A stretch of DNA of 36,979 bases, from the IMG/VR virus record IMGVR_UViG_3300032323_003007, positions 1-36,979 of that record. The stretch is one strand, 5' to 3'. This stretch comes from a virus. Shown here one piece after another: positions 19,945 to 28,772 of this stretch. The translations under genes were made by a program, and so were the position numbers. The first letter of the stretch is position 1, and each line of letters begins with the position of its first letter. A model generated the notes under the pieces. The model worked only from the letters and a program-made list of their open reading frames with translations. It was not told where the DNA came from and ran no database searches.

Positions 19945-20612
19945 TATGTTAGTACCCATCCTCTCACTGCATTTGTATATACCAAAGTCATTGTTGCTCC
20001 GCTTACGTTTACAATAAGAGGCTCTTGAAGACCCTGAATTCTTTCAGAGTTTCTGTTTACGGTCCAGTTATTGGTTGCAGCTGCGCCAGTCATATCTACT
20101 AACTGAACTGTCCATCCCAATGTAGGGCTAAATGGAAGAGTTACTGTTATCCCACCTTGGTTTACAAATATTCTTTCATTATTTAATGCTGTAGTATCTG
20201 TTGTGGCAATCCGCCAAGACAAGGGGACTGTCGACAATGATGTCTGAAGGGCAGATACAGTAGACTGAAGAGTTGTATACTGAACTGAATTTGTATTAAC
20301 AAATCCTTCAATGTTTGTTGTTCTTCCTTGTAGATCTACAATGTCTGCCTCTGCCTCTGTCAGTCTTGTCCCATTAGTTGAAGTATTAAATGCTGTGACT
20401 GCTGCATCTTTTGTAGAATTAATTGTTGTTATTGCATCTGTAGTAGCATTATTAATGTCTGCAACACCTAAAGTATTGCCCATTTGATTTAATGCCGCTC
20501 CAACAAGCTGTAGCTCATTTGCATTTAACGGATCATTAGCATTAGTCATTAAAGCAGTTGCTGCTGATTTAAACTGATTAATTTGTGACGTTAATGTTGA
20601 GTAGTCTGGCAT
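19944..20612 (-). CDS. Short fibre protein: helical stalk plus beta tip
   Basis: Encodes 222 residues. N-terminal helix bundle (MPDYSTLTSQINQFKS; MGNTLGVADI), a coiled-coil stalk (~65-135, TRLTEAEADIVDLQGRTTNI, TLQSTVSALQTSLS), then a small beta domain (~138-222, SWRIATTDTTALNNERIFVN; TVTLPFSPTLGWTVQLVDM; VTLVY-type end) like those capping phage fibres ('itvtLP.sp..G..v.i.D.'). The N-terminal part is shared with 18232-18564. No good Shine-Dalgarno; the upstream fibre stop is 3 bases before the ATG, so translation is probably coupled. Confidence 0.65.
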   Translation of the reverse strand: MPDYSTLTSQINQFKSAATALMTNANDPLNANELQLVGAALNQMGNTLGVADINNATTDAITTINSTKDAAVTAFNTSTNGTRLTEAEADIVDLQGRTTNIEGFVNTNSVQYTTLQSTVSALQTSLSTVPLSWRIATTDTTALNNERIFVNQGGITVTLPFSPTLGWTVQLVDMTGAAATNNWTVNRNSERIQGLQEPLIVNVSGATMTLVYTNAVRGWVLT

Positions 20613-20615
20613 TTT

Positions 20616-23600
20616 TTAGGCCTGCGCTTCCGTCCACGCAAGAACTGCTGAAATGTTAGCAGGTGCGGAACCGAGGTTGGTAGCAACGATTGTAAGAATG
20701 TCTGGAGCATTTGGGAAACCTGGTGTGGCAACGCTTCCATCTCCATTTAGAATAGAGTTTCCTAGGTCTCTTGCTTTTGTAAGGTCAATACGTGTTACGG
20801 AGTAGTTTGTACCTCCGCCGTTATCTGTATAGAAAGCAAACACACGATCTCCTCCAGAAACTGTATTTGTAGGAGAAAGAACTGGCGATCCAGTTGTTCC
20901 TGTTCCATCATGGTAAATAATTTGTGCCAAAGAACCAGATCCCACTCTTGATTCTGACCAAGCATTTGGAATATTTACACCGTTTAGAGATTGTGCATTT
21001 AGAATTCCTTCTACAAGGAACTGACCCTGTGCCAAAATATTTACGCTGTAAAGTTTTAACTGCATGTTATTTGATAATTCACGAAGACCGAAGTTACGTC
21101 CAGTACCGTTATCCGCAGATGGCGCAACTCTAAGTGAAATCAATGGACGTGCCTGTTGCGTTGCCCCGAATACCTGTGTTACAGCTCCGTTTGGATTAAC
21201 TGAAGACGAGGATTCATCTGGTTGAGCAAGAGCAAATGATATCGTATTTGAAGTAACGTTATTTATTAAATGTGTTCCATTAAAGAAGCTTGAGGTTACA
21301 GCCGATGGGCTAGTAGAAGGCTGAACAAATTGAAACGGAATATTGCTGGAAGTTCTATTAAATAAGAAGGTTGTAGATGTTACTCCAGTAATAGTCCATG
21401 TACCATTAAACACATTGTCCACTCCAGTCACAACTACTGTTTGTCCCACTCTATGTCTGTGAGCAACGGATGTTGTAAGGCTTGCAACGTTATTTGTTAG
21501 CTGCTTGTATGTAATTATAGATGTATCATTTACTCCTGAAACAACTGCGTTAAATCCTGCAAGCAATGAGTGAGGTGCTGAAGTTGTTAATGTTGCAACT
21601 CCTGATGTTCTTACTCTAGAAACAATTGTTGCTGAAACAGATCCAGATCCACCGACCTGTAAATATCTCTGCATACCAGCTGTAAAGATAAAGGAAGCAT
21701 CATCATCAAAGCCTCCGTCCATAATTACTGAAGATCCCCAGTGGCTCATAACTGGAGCACATTCTTGAGAAATAACCTGAACTGAAACCTGTGCAGATCC
21801 TGATCCTCCAGGAATAGTTGCATCTGGTCTAAAGGTTGCTGCTACATAAGTTCCATTAAGGCTATATGCTGATCCTGCATAATATGTTACATAAGGTTGT
21901 CTACGAATAAGATTCATAGCGTATCCCTTTGCAGTATCATTATATGCACCAATTGATGTGAATCGTGCAATTTCTACATAATTTTCATCTTGAATTCTAA
22001 GGAATCCACTTGATGGCCAGTAGTCCACGTTATCAACATACATCACTGTATCTTGTGGAAGAAGATTTGATCCTCTTACTGCAGTTCCTCCAGCAACTAG
22101 CTTTGAAAACTTTGTTGGTTCGTTAATTGCTTCATATCTAGCAGGAAGGTTACCCGAACGCTGATATGCTGCTAAGTTATTATTGTTATTCGAAATTTCA
22201 TGGCACCAGGTAATCTTACCAGCCTGGCCTCTAAATCCATATCTAATTGTTCCTGCTCCATACCAAGAGTAGTCGATGTATGTCATCTGCATCTTGGATG
22301 GATCAAATACGTGTGCTGATGGTCCACTTCCGTCAAACTTATCTAAATTCCATTCTGATTGAGGAACCTTAACAATTTGAGTCTTGCGAACCTTTACACT
22401 TGGCTGAGAAGCTCCACGGTATGCTGGAGCAATAGTCAAGGATGTGTCTGATGCAATCTGAAGAACTCTATAAGACTGTCCACGGATTACAATTTTATCT
22501 CCTGAAACTAACTGCTTTCTAAAAATTGTTCCATTTCCAGTTACTGTTGAATTAAATCTAGTTACGGAAACATTTCCTCTAAGGACCTGTGTAGACCATT
22601 GACGGCAAGCGAATAAACCTTGTCCATCATACTCAAAGAAAAATCCATCTTGCTCTGAATATAAACCAGCTCTTGTTGATGCACCCTTCCAAATGTATGG
22701 GGTAGCAAAAACATTTACTCCGCCTGGTATTTGATCAATTGGTGACAAAACTTCTGTAAATACTACATTATACTTAAATGTTGTAGCATCAACAACGGAT
22801 GTTACAAGGTGAAGTCCGTTAAATGGATTGTATGGTCCAGATGTTTCTGTTCCTTCAATCTTAACGTATGCACCTGGCTGCAAGTTGTGAGAGTTAAGTG
22901 TAGTTACAGTAATGTCCTGAGATCCTGGAACTAATCCAGTAGATGCTAAATATTCTACCTGGAATGTAGGTGTAAATTTTGTTCCTGTTGAAAATTGAAT
23001 TGATTTTCCAGACTGGTATCTGAAATATCTACGTGTTTGACGCATTGTTTGTGTACCGCATACGTTATTTCCTGTTGACATAATAACTCCACCATCATGT
23101 GGTCTGTGGTTCACATAACCTTCAGGCTTTGCATAGAAGCCTTGATCAAGCGTATTGATTGGATTATTGATTTGACTATTCGCCATAAATGACATTGAGT
23201 TTGGTGTATCTACAGTGTCAATAAAAAAGCTTCCGAAGAAATTGCTTCCTTCTTTTTGTGTAACGAGAACTGGTGTTCCTGGAAGAAGTCCGTGTGGCTT
23301 TGGCGAAACAATTGTAATTCTTGATGGCGTAGCCTGATCTGATACTGCAGAAAATGATCCAAGCTGTCCAACAATTCCACCCATGATGTGTGCGTTGTCA
23401 AAAATTCCTCCGCCGTAAATTGATGTTAGTGTTCCATCTTGGATAGGACCGCTAACAATTCCTTTTGCTGTGTATGTAAATGTTGTTGATGATGTTGGGA
23501 AACATAAAAATGTTCCATCTGCATTATCTGAAGTTGTTTCCTGAACAGATATAACGTCTCCTGAGCTTAATCCATGAGGAGAGTTACATGTTACAGTTAC

Positions 23601-24122
23601 TGTAGATAATGGAGAAACTCCATTTCCTTCAATTAGCTGTACATCAATTGCGTTTCCTCCAGTAGATCTGCCGAAGAATCCTGGGTAATTCTGAATCATT
23701 GTAAGTGTTTCCCACTTAGAGTTCTGAATACCGTATTCAAAGTCAGTATCGATAAGAGATACAGGATTTGCTGTACGAAGCTTTCCTACTGCATCCACCA
23801 AATAATCGGCTGGCTCAAATACTTCATTTTCTGTGTCATAAACAATTTGCCAATCATCTGTAGGCAACATTGTAGAGGTGTTGTATTTTAATACTAATAT
23901 TGTTTTGCCGTGTGCTGCATCGTGATATTCATCTGAAACTGGAGTGGAGAAAGAATGGCTATATAGACCCAGTGCAGGGTCAGCAAAATTGTAAACAATC
24001 TTATTAGATGTTGTGTTTGTAATTAACAGTAGCTTTTCTCTACGAATTAGCTTAGGAATAGTTAATGTTCCTGTGCCTGGTACAAAATCAATATCTGTTA
24101 AACTTAAAATTTTTCTTGCCAT
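20616..24122 (-). CDS. Very large virion structural/tail fibre protein with H-G-L beta repeats
   Basis: Encodes 1168 residues, the largest gene here. Residues ~100-160 carry the LVDAVGKLRTANPVSLIDTD and FEYGIQNSKWETL blocks that are typical of large virion proteins of T4-like aquatic phages. A beta module recurs at least five times: 'T.t...HgL..G..v.v.G......G...v..v....F.y' (e.g. CNSPHGLSSGDVISVQ, VSPKPHGLLPGTPVLVT, LNSHNLQPGAYVKIEG, TSAPHSLLAGFNAVVSG, SVAHRHRVGQTVVVTG). Between modules are long beta stretches and a C-terminal domain (~960-1168). Likely a long baseplate or fibre component. AGGAG upstream of ATG 24122. No enzymatic motif seen. Confidence 0.72.
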   Translation of the reverse strand: MARKILSLTDIDFVPGTGTLTIPKLIRREKLLLITNTTSNKIVYNFADPALGLYSHSFSTPVSDEYHDAAHGKTILVLKYNTSTMLPTDDWQIVYDTENEVFEPADYLVDAVGKLRTANPVSLIDTDFEYGIQNSKWETLTMIQNYPGFFGRSTGGNAIDVQLIEGNGVSPLSTVTVTCNSPHGLSSGDVISVQETTSDNADGTFLCFPTSSTTFTYTAKGIVSGPIQDGTLTSIYGGGIFDNAHIMGGIVGQLGSFSAVSDQATPSRITIVSPKPHGLLPGTPVLVTQKEGSNFFGSFFIDTVDTPNSMSFMANSQINNPINTLDQGFYAKPEGYVNHRPHDGGVIMSTGNNVCGTQTMRQTRRYFRYQSGKSIQFSTGTKFTPTFQVEYLASTGLVPGSQDITVTTLNSHNLQPGAYVKIEGTETSGPYNPFNGLHLVTSVVDATTFKYNVVFTEVLSPIDQIPGGVNVFATPYIWKGASTRAGLYSEQDGFFFEYDGQGLFACRQWSTQVLRGNVSVTRFNSTVTGNGTIFRKQLVSGDKIVIRGQSYRVLQIASDTSLTIAPAYRGASQPSVKVRKTQIVKVPQSEWNLDKFDGSGPSAHVFDPSKMQMTYIDYSWYGAGTIRYGFRGQAGKITWCHEISNNNNNLAAYQRSGNLPARYEAINEPTKFSKLVAGGTAVRGSNLLPQDTVMYVDNVDYWPSSGFLRIQDENYVEIARFTSIGAYNDTAKGYAMNLIRRQPYVTYYAGSAYSLNGTYVAATFRPDATIPGGSGSAQVSVQVISQECAPVMSHWGSSVIMDGGFDDDASFIFTAGMQRYLQVGGSGSVSATIVSRVRTSGVATLTTSAPHSLLAGFNAVVSGVNDTSIITYKQLTNNVASLTTSVAHRHRVGQTVVVTGVDNVFNGTWTITGVTSTTFLFNRTSSNIPFQFVQPSTSPSAVTSSFFNGTHLINNVTSNTISFALAQPDESSSSVNPNGAVTQVFGATQQARPLISLRVAPSADNGTGRNFGLRELSNNMQLKLYSVNILAQGQFLVEGILNAQSLNGVNIPNAWSESRVGSGSLAQIIYHDGTGTTGSPVLSPTNTVSGGDRVFAFYTDNGGGTNYSVTRIDLTKARDLGNSILNGDGSVATPGFPNAPDILTIVATNLGSAPANISAVLAWTEAQA

Positions 24123-24134
24123 AGTTGTTTTCTC

Positions 24135-24755
24135 CTAGAATATCATGCTTGTTGCTAAAAGTGTTGCATTTTGTTGAGTCATATTTGTTAAGAACTCGTA
24201 CTTTGGATAGTATACACCAAGATTAAGTATCTGGTCTGCCTTCCAGCTATCTAGTTCTGTTATTACATTTTGTACTGCTGTTTCTCCCGCTGGTCCTGTT
24301 GCACCAGTTGGTCCTGTAATACCTTGTGCTCCTGCTGTTCCAACTGGACCCTTTAAATTTCCTTGAAGTACCCAAGTAGTATTTGAAGAATTATATTGGA
24401 AGTAATCTCCAGTTGTTGTATTTAAATATGTGTCGAGCCCTAGCTTACTTGCTGGATTTTGTGATGTTGGATTGTTTATACCTGTAAATGTATAAGAACC
24501 TCTTTGTCCCGCCAAACCTTGGGCTCCTGGTGTTCCTGCTGCACCAGTTGGTCCTGCTGGAATTTGAAAATTAAATATTGCGGCAGATGAAGATCCACCA
24601 TTAACAATTGATGCTGCGGTTCCTGCTGCAACAGTTGTTACTGTTCCAACAGAAATAGTTGCTGCAGAACCTGTAGGTCCTGTCGCACCTTGGGGTCCTG
24701 GTCTTGAACCAGCGACGGTAACCCATGAGCTACCATTCCATCTTTTTAATGACAT
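24135..24755 (-). CDS. Short collagen-like fibre protein
   Basis: Encodes 206 residues. Starts with the W hairpin MSLKRWNGSSWVTVAGSRPG, then short collagen-like patches ([50 protein letters not shown]) separated by beta segments, one containing DYFQYNSSNTTWVLQGN. The C-terminal ~45 residues are a helix (ITELDSWKADQILNLGVYYP) and a hydrophobic end. Unlike the three larger collagen-like fibres, its triplets also use Gln and Ala in the Y position. AGGAGG lies 8 bases upstream, and a TGGTATACT box further upstream. Confidence 0.7.
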   Translation of the reverse strand: MSLKRWNGSSWVTVAGSRPGPQGATGPTGSAATISVGTVTTVAAGTAASIVNGGSSSAAIFNFQIPAGPTGAAGTPGAQGLAGQRGSYTFTGINNPTSQNPASKLGLDTYLNTTTGDYFQYNSSNTTWVLQGNLKGPVGTAGAQGITGPTGATGPAGETAVQNVITELDSWKADQILNLGVYYPKYEFLTNMTQQNATLLATSMIF

Positions 24756-24776
24756 TTTATGACCCTCCTAACCTAA

Positions 24777-24785
24777 AGTATACCA
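24777..24785 (-). promoter_or_regulatory. Extended -10 box before the 206-residue collagen-like gene
   Basis: TGGTATACT on the minus strand in the gap before 24755, 21 bases upstream of the ATG with the AGGAGG site in between. No convincing -35. One of several TGnTATRnT boxes placed in the few real gaps of this cluster. Confidence 0.42.
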
Positions 24786-24791
24786 GAATGG

Positions 24792-26717
24792 TTATTCAAA
24801 ACCCATCCAAGCTAAAGCTTTCAAATCTTCAAATACTGTTGAATTTGAAGAAATAATGTTATTTATATTTGATGCCGTTACTATAGCAAGCCACTGCCCT
24901 TGGCTTCTTACGTATGCCAGTCCAGTTGAAGCATCGGAAGCAACAAAACCATTTGGTGCATTTTGTGGAAAATCAGAAACTGTTGCATAGTTTGTAAAAG
25001 TTAATTGATCGTAATAGCTTGGACTTTCATTTTCATTTATATCCACCCACAGCTGTACGTTGTCTGGATTTGGAGGAGTTGCTCCAAATTCAAGAATTGC
25101 ACCATCGAAATCATCTGTATCTATCCAGAGCTCACCTTCGTATGAAGGTGTTCCTGGTTCATCTGCGCTATAAATTAATTCTTGTACTCGCTCAACTTCA
25201 TCCACCCAGAATTCATATTGTTCTGGATCTGGAGCAACTGCACCTGTAAAAAATTGATTAAATGGGGTATCGATGTCATCAACATCAATCCACAAGTCTC
25301 CATTTGCTGTTGCCCCAAGTGGTGGTGCAACTAAACCAACAAAAAATGTACTAGGTGGCGCTGAGGCATCTGTTGGAATTAGTGTTAGTCCTCCTCCTCC
25401 ACCTGCGCCCTGAATATCTTGCCACAAAAGCCCGTCCCAAACCTTCATTTTATCTAGTGGCTTGTTGTAATAAATCTGACCGTGTACTGGAGAAAGTGGA
25501 GCTGCGTCTAGCCCAATAATTACACCGTTGGTAAATGTATTTTTAGAAGTCCAGGTATTTGTTGTTGATAAAGAAAGATCTGTTGATATATACTCCCAGG
25601 AGGAGGCTAGTGCATTCCAAACTTTTAAAGATCTTGTATTTCCGCTTCTATATTCGTCTGTGTCAAACCAAAATTCACCATCCGCTGGAGCAGATGGTGC
25701 AGATGCTGACATTATTGCTTTTGACGGCGGTATTATAGTTTCTAGTATAAGCTTATTTGTATCGTCATCGTATGTTGCTGTAATATTAGGATTTAGTCCG
25801 TGTGTAAATAATGGAGCAATATAATCTTGGGCCTGCTCTTGTGTTAGTTGAGCGGTTACGGCTAAATTAATACGATTTGCAACATCGTCATAAGTAGCTG
25901 TTACATTTGAATGACCCGAATGTGTAAATAAACTAGACACTGAGTCTTGTGCTGCTTCAGTAAACCCTGGAAGATCTGCAGTTGTTATTGCAAAATTTAG
26001 CTTTCCAGTAGGGTCGTCGTATGTGACTGAAAGTCCTGTTGACTCTGTATTGCCAGATACCATTTCACCAACAACATCTTGAATTCTTTCATCTGTGTCG
26101 GCAAGAGCTAAGTAAGTACTTGCTGCAGTAGTTATATTTAGCTTGGTTGCAAGAGCCGTTGTTATTGTTGTTGCAAAATTTGCATCGTCCCCAATTGCTG
26201 CTGCAATTTCGTTTAATGTATTTAACAAGCCTGGAGCTGCATCTATAAGGTTAGATATTGATGTGTCTACGTAAGCTTTATCGGCTATAACAGATGTATC
26301 AACCTGAATAGTAATTACATTTGTTTCGTCATTAAATGTTTTTGAGATACCATTACCAGGGTTAAGTGCTTGAGCTACTGCTGTTACCACTTCATCATCA
26401 TCATAAGTTGCTGTCAAACTTAAAATATTTGTAGTGTCGTTATAAGACACGGTAATTCCCGTGTGCGTACCACCTAATATTGAGGCGGCTGCTAGGTCTT
26501 TAATTTCATTTGGATCTTGAAAATTAAGTTCTAGCTGTCGAACCTTGTAATCAAGAGATTCTGGATCTGTAGAATTATTTACACCAACTTTTGTTTCAAG
26601 GGCCTCTATCGCATCATTGGCGTTTGCATGCTGGGCAGCATGAGAAACTAAAGCTGTCGAGTCGGTAGACTGAGGATTTACAAAATCATCTTTAGTAGTT
26701 GGGAATGATGTGGCCAT
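24792..26717 (-). CDS. Modular tail fibre protein with YDD and FWFD repeats
   Basis: Encodes 641 residues. The N-terminal attachment region (SHAAQHANANDAIEALETKV) is common in phage fibre bases. A helical segment (AAPGLLNTLNEIAAAIGDDA) recurs in the Mtd-like fibre at 30359. Five or six short strand pairs of the type 'xxxTYDDxTxxLxx' follow. The last ~300 residues hold six hairpins of the type G..(Y/F)(Y/W)(Y/F/V)D (GEFWFDTDE, GQIYYNKPLD, GDLWIDVDD, YEFWVDEVE, GELWIDTDD, VQLWVDINE). No enzyme motif. The ATG lies seven bases after TATAAT with no Shine-Dalgarno. Confidence 0.7.
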   Translation of the reverse strand: MATSFPTTKDDFVNPQSTDSTALVSHAAQHANANDAIEALETKVGVNNSTDPESLDYKVRQLELNFQDPNEIKDLAAASILGGTHTGITVSYNDTTNILSLTATYDDDEVVTAVAQALNPGNGISKTFNDETNVITIQVDTSVIADKAYVDTSISNLIDAAPGLLNTLNEIAAAIGDDANFATTITTALATKLNITTAASTYLALADTDERIQDVVGEMVSGNTESTGLSVTYDDPTGKLNFAITTADLPGFTEAAQDSVSSLFTHSGHSNVTATYDDVANRINLAVTAQLTQEQAQDYIAPLFTHGLNPNITATYDDDTNKLILETIIPPSKAIMSASAPSAPADGEFWFDTDEYRSGNTRSLKVWNALASSWEYISTDLSLSTTNTWTSKNTFTNGVIIGLDAAPLSPVHGQIYYNKPLDKMKVWDGLLWQDIQGAGGGGGLTLIPTDASAPPSTFFVGLVAPPLGATANGDLWIDVDDIDTPFNQFFTGAVAPDPEQYEFWVDEVERVQELIYSADEPGTPSYEGELWIDTDDFDGAILEFGATPPNPDNVQLWVDINENESPSYYDQLTFTNYATVSDFPQNAPNGFVASDASTGLAYVRSQGQWLAIVTASNINNIISSNSTVFEDLKALAWMGFE

Positions 26718-26724
26718 GTATATT

Positions 26725-26730
26725 ATTATA
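26725..26730 (-). promoter_or_regulatory. Consensus -10 box, leaderless position
   Basis: TATAAT on the minus strand ends seven bases before the ATG at 26717, in the 39-base gap after the Cys-rich gene. No ribosome site is present, so transcription would start at the ATG. The -35 region (TCTGGC at 17 bases) is poor. Confidence 0.48.
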
Positions 26731-26756
26731 CCGCCTTCTACATTATTGCCAGATTG

Positions 26757-26993
26757 TTATATGACGTAGTTTTTTGGTAGCTCCTGTGACCATTTGCCAA
26801 CAGGGCATTCAGAATGAGGAAGCTTAACCTTTGCCGTCATAAAGCAACTACACTTTTTGCACTGTTTAGTTGCTTTCAATAAGTGCTCGCATCCAAGGCA
26901 AACGTCGAGTCTTTTTTTGGCAACCTCTTTCGAAACATGATCTATACTTGGGTCAATTAGATCCCACGGTCTGGCTGGCCTATTGCTTTTCAT
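26757..26993 (-). CDS. Cys-rich zinc-binding-type protein
   Basis: Encodes 78 residues. The core reads CLGCEHLLKATKQCKKCSC followed by FMTAKVKLPHSECPVGKW: two CxxC pairs plus extra Cys, spaced like a zinc ribbon, ending in the CP.gKW block. Short proteins of this type are known from tailed phages and often sit beside 2OG-Fe(II) oxygenase genes. A structural or nucleic-acid role is possible; no function is established here. The start overlaps the oxygenase stop (TAATG), so they are co-expressed. Confidence 0.6.
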   Translation of the reverse strand: MKSNRPARPWDLIDPSIDHVSKEVAKKRLDVCLGCEHLLKATKQCKKCSCFMTAKVKLPHSECPVGKWSQELPKNYVI

Positions 26994-27643
26994 TATAAAA
27001 CTTTAGAGACGTGGCCCTGATATCTGCCATGCTCTTTATGGTTTCTGTCGTTATATGAAAACATAGTTACGGCAGAATACTTTATTCCAGACTTTACTGG
27101 CAAAGCGGCATGCGAAAAAAGATAACTGGACGGGAACAAAACAATGTCTCCATATTGAGGAACATATGTATAGTCAAAGTTTGGAAAATATAGCTCTCCA
27201 CCTTCATAGTCGCTATTTAAGTACATTACAGTTGATACGTCGCAAGAGTAGCTTGGACCGCTATCTGGGTGCGTTTTAAAATGCTGTCCTTCTCCATAAC
27301 GCACAAAGTTAATCGCTTCCATATAATTAAGTGGGTTTATATGATAAGACGCTCTATAATCTTCTAGGCACTCGTTAAGCTTTTCTGTTATTTGATCGTG
27401 TATTGATATAATTTCGTCTGATAACTCATTTCCTGGTCTTAAGGAATCTCTTTTAATTTTAAAATCAACACAGTCTCTGTAATCTAATTTTTGTACATGG
27501 TCGCCAACTGTAGCAATTGACCATTTAAACATTGAGCTTTTACCTGAACTCAATACCTTTTCCAGTCTCTCTGGAATGTTCATTGCTTCTGGCAAAGCGT
27601 TTCTGTATATCTTTATCCCTACTGCGGGAATGTCAATTATCAT
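26993..27643 (-). CDS. 2-oxoglutarate/Fe(II)-dependent oxygenase (prolyl-4-hydroxylase-like)
   Basis: A 216-residue protein with the P4H-type jelly roll: RYGEGQHFKTHPDSG holds the iron ligands H125 and D127, MYLNSDYEGGELYFPNF is the conserved strand pair, GDIVLFPSSYLFSHAALPV has the distal His178, and K188 follows in a position that binds 2-oxoglutarate. The triad and the Lys are intact, so it is probably active. Phage enzymes of this class may hydroxylate proteins or other small substrates; the substrate is unknown. Proximity to collagen-like fibres invites a proline-hydroxylation idea, but most Pro here is in the X, not Y, position. AAGGAG precedes the ATG. Confidence 0.82.
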   Translation of the reverse strand: MIIDIPAVGIKIYRNALPEAMNIPERLEKVLSSGKSSMFKWSIATVGDHVQKLDYRDCVDFKIKRDSLRPGNELSDEIISIHDQITEKLNECLEDYRASYHINPLNYMEAINFVRYGEGQHFKTHPDSGPSYSCDVSTVMYLNSDYEGGELYFPNFDYTYVPQYGDIVLFPSSYLFSHAALPVKSGIKYSAVTMFSYNDRNHKEHGRYQGHVSKVL

Positions 27644-27658
27644 AATATCTCCTTTTTA

Positions 27659-28249
27659 CTAGACTAAAGGTATCCACTTTTGCGAATACTGATTTTTTAT
27701 TTCTGATAATGGGCTTACGTAAAACACTATTGATTTAAATTTATTGTAATAAACAATTTTATTACCCGCCTCTGAAATTACAATGTCTCCAGGGTTTATA
27801 TCAAAATTTGTATCATTAATTGAAATCTTTGATTTTTTTGAGTCTAGAGAAATTATTCCAAACATAGACGGCCTTGAAGTTCCTCCAGCATCATACCATA
27901 GAGAAAGATCTTGATCTTCAACTAATGAGGAATAAATAAAGTATTTATTCTTTGAATAGCTGAAATCGTGCTCCATGCATGCATTTTTTATTAAATAGGA
28001 AACTTTTTGAAAAAGAAAATACATTTGTTCGTCATGCATAAAAAAAGGATTATAATTATTTTTATTATAAACTTTAGAAATCTTTTCATCAGACATGCCA
28101 AAGGTGTATAGGTTTTCAGATTTATCTAACTCAATTGCTATTTTTTCATAGAGGCCAGATGTTTCAAAATTGTCCCTACTTGAAATTGTTTTTCTTTTTT
28201 CTCTATAAATTACATTTTCATTTTTATTTTGAGAATAAGTATTAATCAT
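27659..28249 (-). CDS. Degenerate 2OG-oxygenase-like protein A
   Basis: Encodes 196 residues. The C-terminal half resembles a 2OG-Fe(II) oxygenase: LSLWYDAGGTSRPSMFGIIS, then INPGDIVISEAGNKIVYY and a final KWIPLV. At the expected H-x-D site the chain reads W-Y-D-A, with Tyr119 in place of His, and no clear distal His is seen, so iron binding is doubtful. It may be a catalytically dead paralogue or a structural cupin. AGAGG precedes the ATG, which overlaps the upstream stop by 8 bases. Lys- and Asn-rich, more AT-rich than its neighbours. Confidence 0.45.
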   Translation of the reverse strand: MINTYSQNKNENVIYREKRKTISSRDNFETSGLYEKIAIELDKSENLYTFGMSDEKISKVYNKNNYNPFFMHDEQMYFLFQKVSYLIKNACMEHDFSYSKNKYFIYSSLVEDQDLSLWYDAGGTSRPSMFGIISLDSKKSKISINDTNFDINPGDIVISEAGNKIVYYNKFKSIVFYVSPLSEIKNQYSQKWIPLV

Positions 28250-28772
28250 TTTTAACCTCTACATAAGAAACTCCAATAATTAATTCTCCCGAAGATACTT
28301 CAGAAATTTTATACTTGTAGTCTTCTTTAGATGGAAAAATTATTAAATTGCCTTTAGACAAAGGTATGGACATGTCCTTATTTAAAAATGTAATTGTAGC
28401 GTCAGAGTGATGGTTGTTTACAACGTAAATAATTGATATAGTGTCCGTTAATCCTGGGTTTAAAAAATCTTGAGTGTATGATGTTTCGGGAATTATTTTT
28501 AAAAACACATTTTCAATCGGAAAAACAAAAGACAGGGAGTTGTCATGAAGATATGAATTTATTTCAGAAATGTAGCTAACATATAGTCTTCTATTTTCTA
28601 AATTTAAATTTTTAAAGTTTGTTGTTTTAATTACTCCTTCTTTAAAACCATTTACTCTTTCTACCCATGAAATTTCTTCAAAGTTTGCAAGTAGGCGCTG
28701 AAGATCTGCGTCTTTTATATATGAAAATTCGTAAACACTTATGTCATCTTGTGAAAATATCTTGTTAACCAT
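28242..28772 (-). CDS. Degenerate 2OG-oxygenase/cupin-like protein B
   Basis: Encodes 176 residues from ATG 28772, chosen because GGAGG lies five bases upstream; a longer reading from 28841 would overlap the upstream gene heavily. The strand pattern in the last third (DTISIIYVVNNHHSDATITF, then PLSKGNLIIFPS) follows the 'vmyLN....GGel.f ... G.lviFPs' order of the intact oxygenase two genes downstream, but no H-x-D or distal His is identifiable. Together with protein A it may have arisen from an oxygenase-like ancestor. Function unknown. Confidence 0.4.
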   Translation of the reverse strand: MVNKIFSQDDISVYEFSYIKDADLQRLLANFEEISWVERVNGFKEGVIKTTNFKNLNLENRRLYVSYISEINSYLHDNSLSFVFPIENVFLKIIPETSYTQDFLNPGLTDTISIIYVVNNHHSDATITFLNKDMSIPLSKGNLIIFPSKEDYKYKISEVSSGELIIGVSYVEVKND

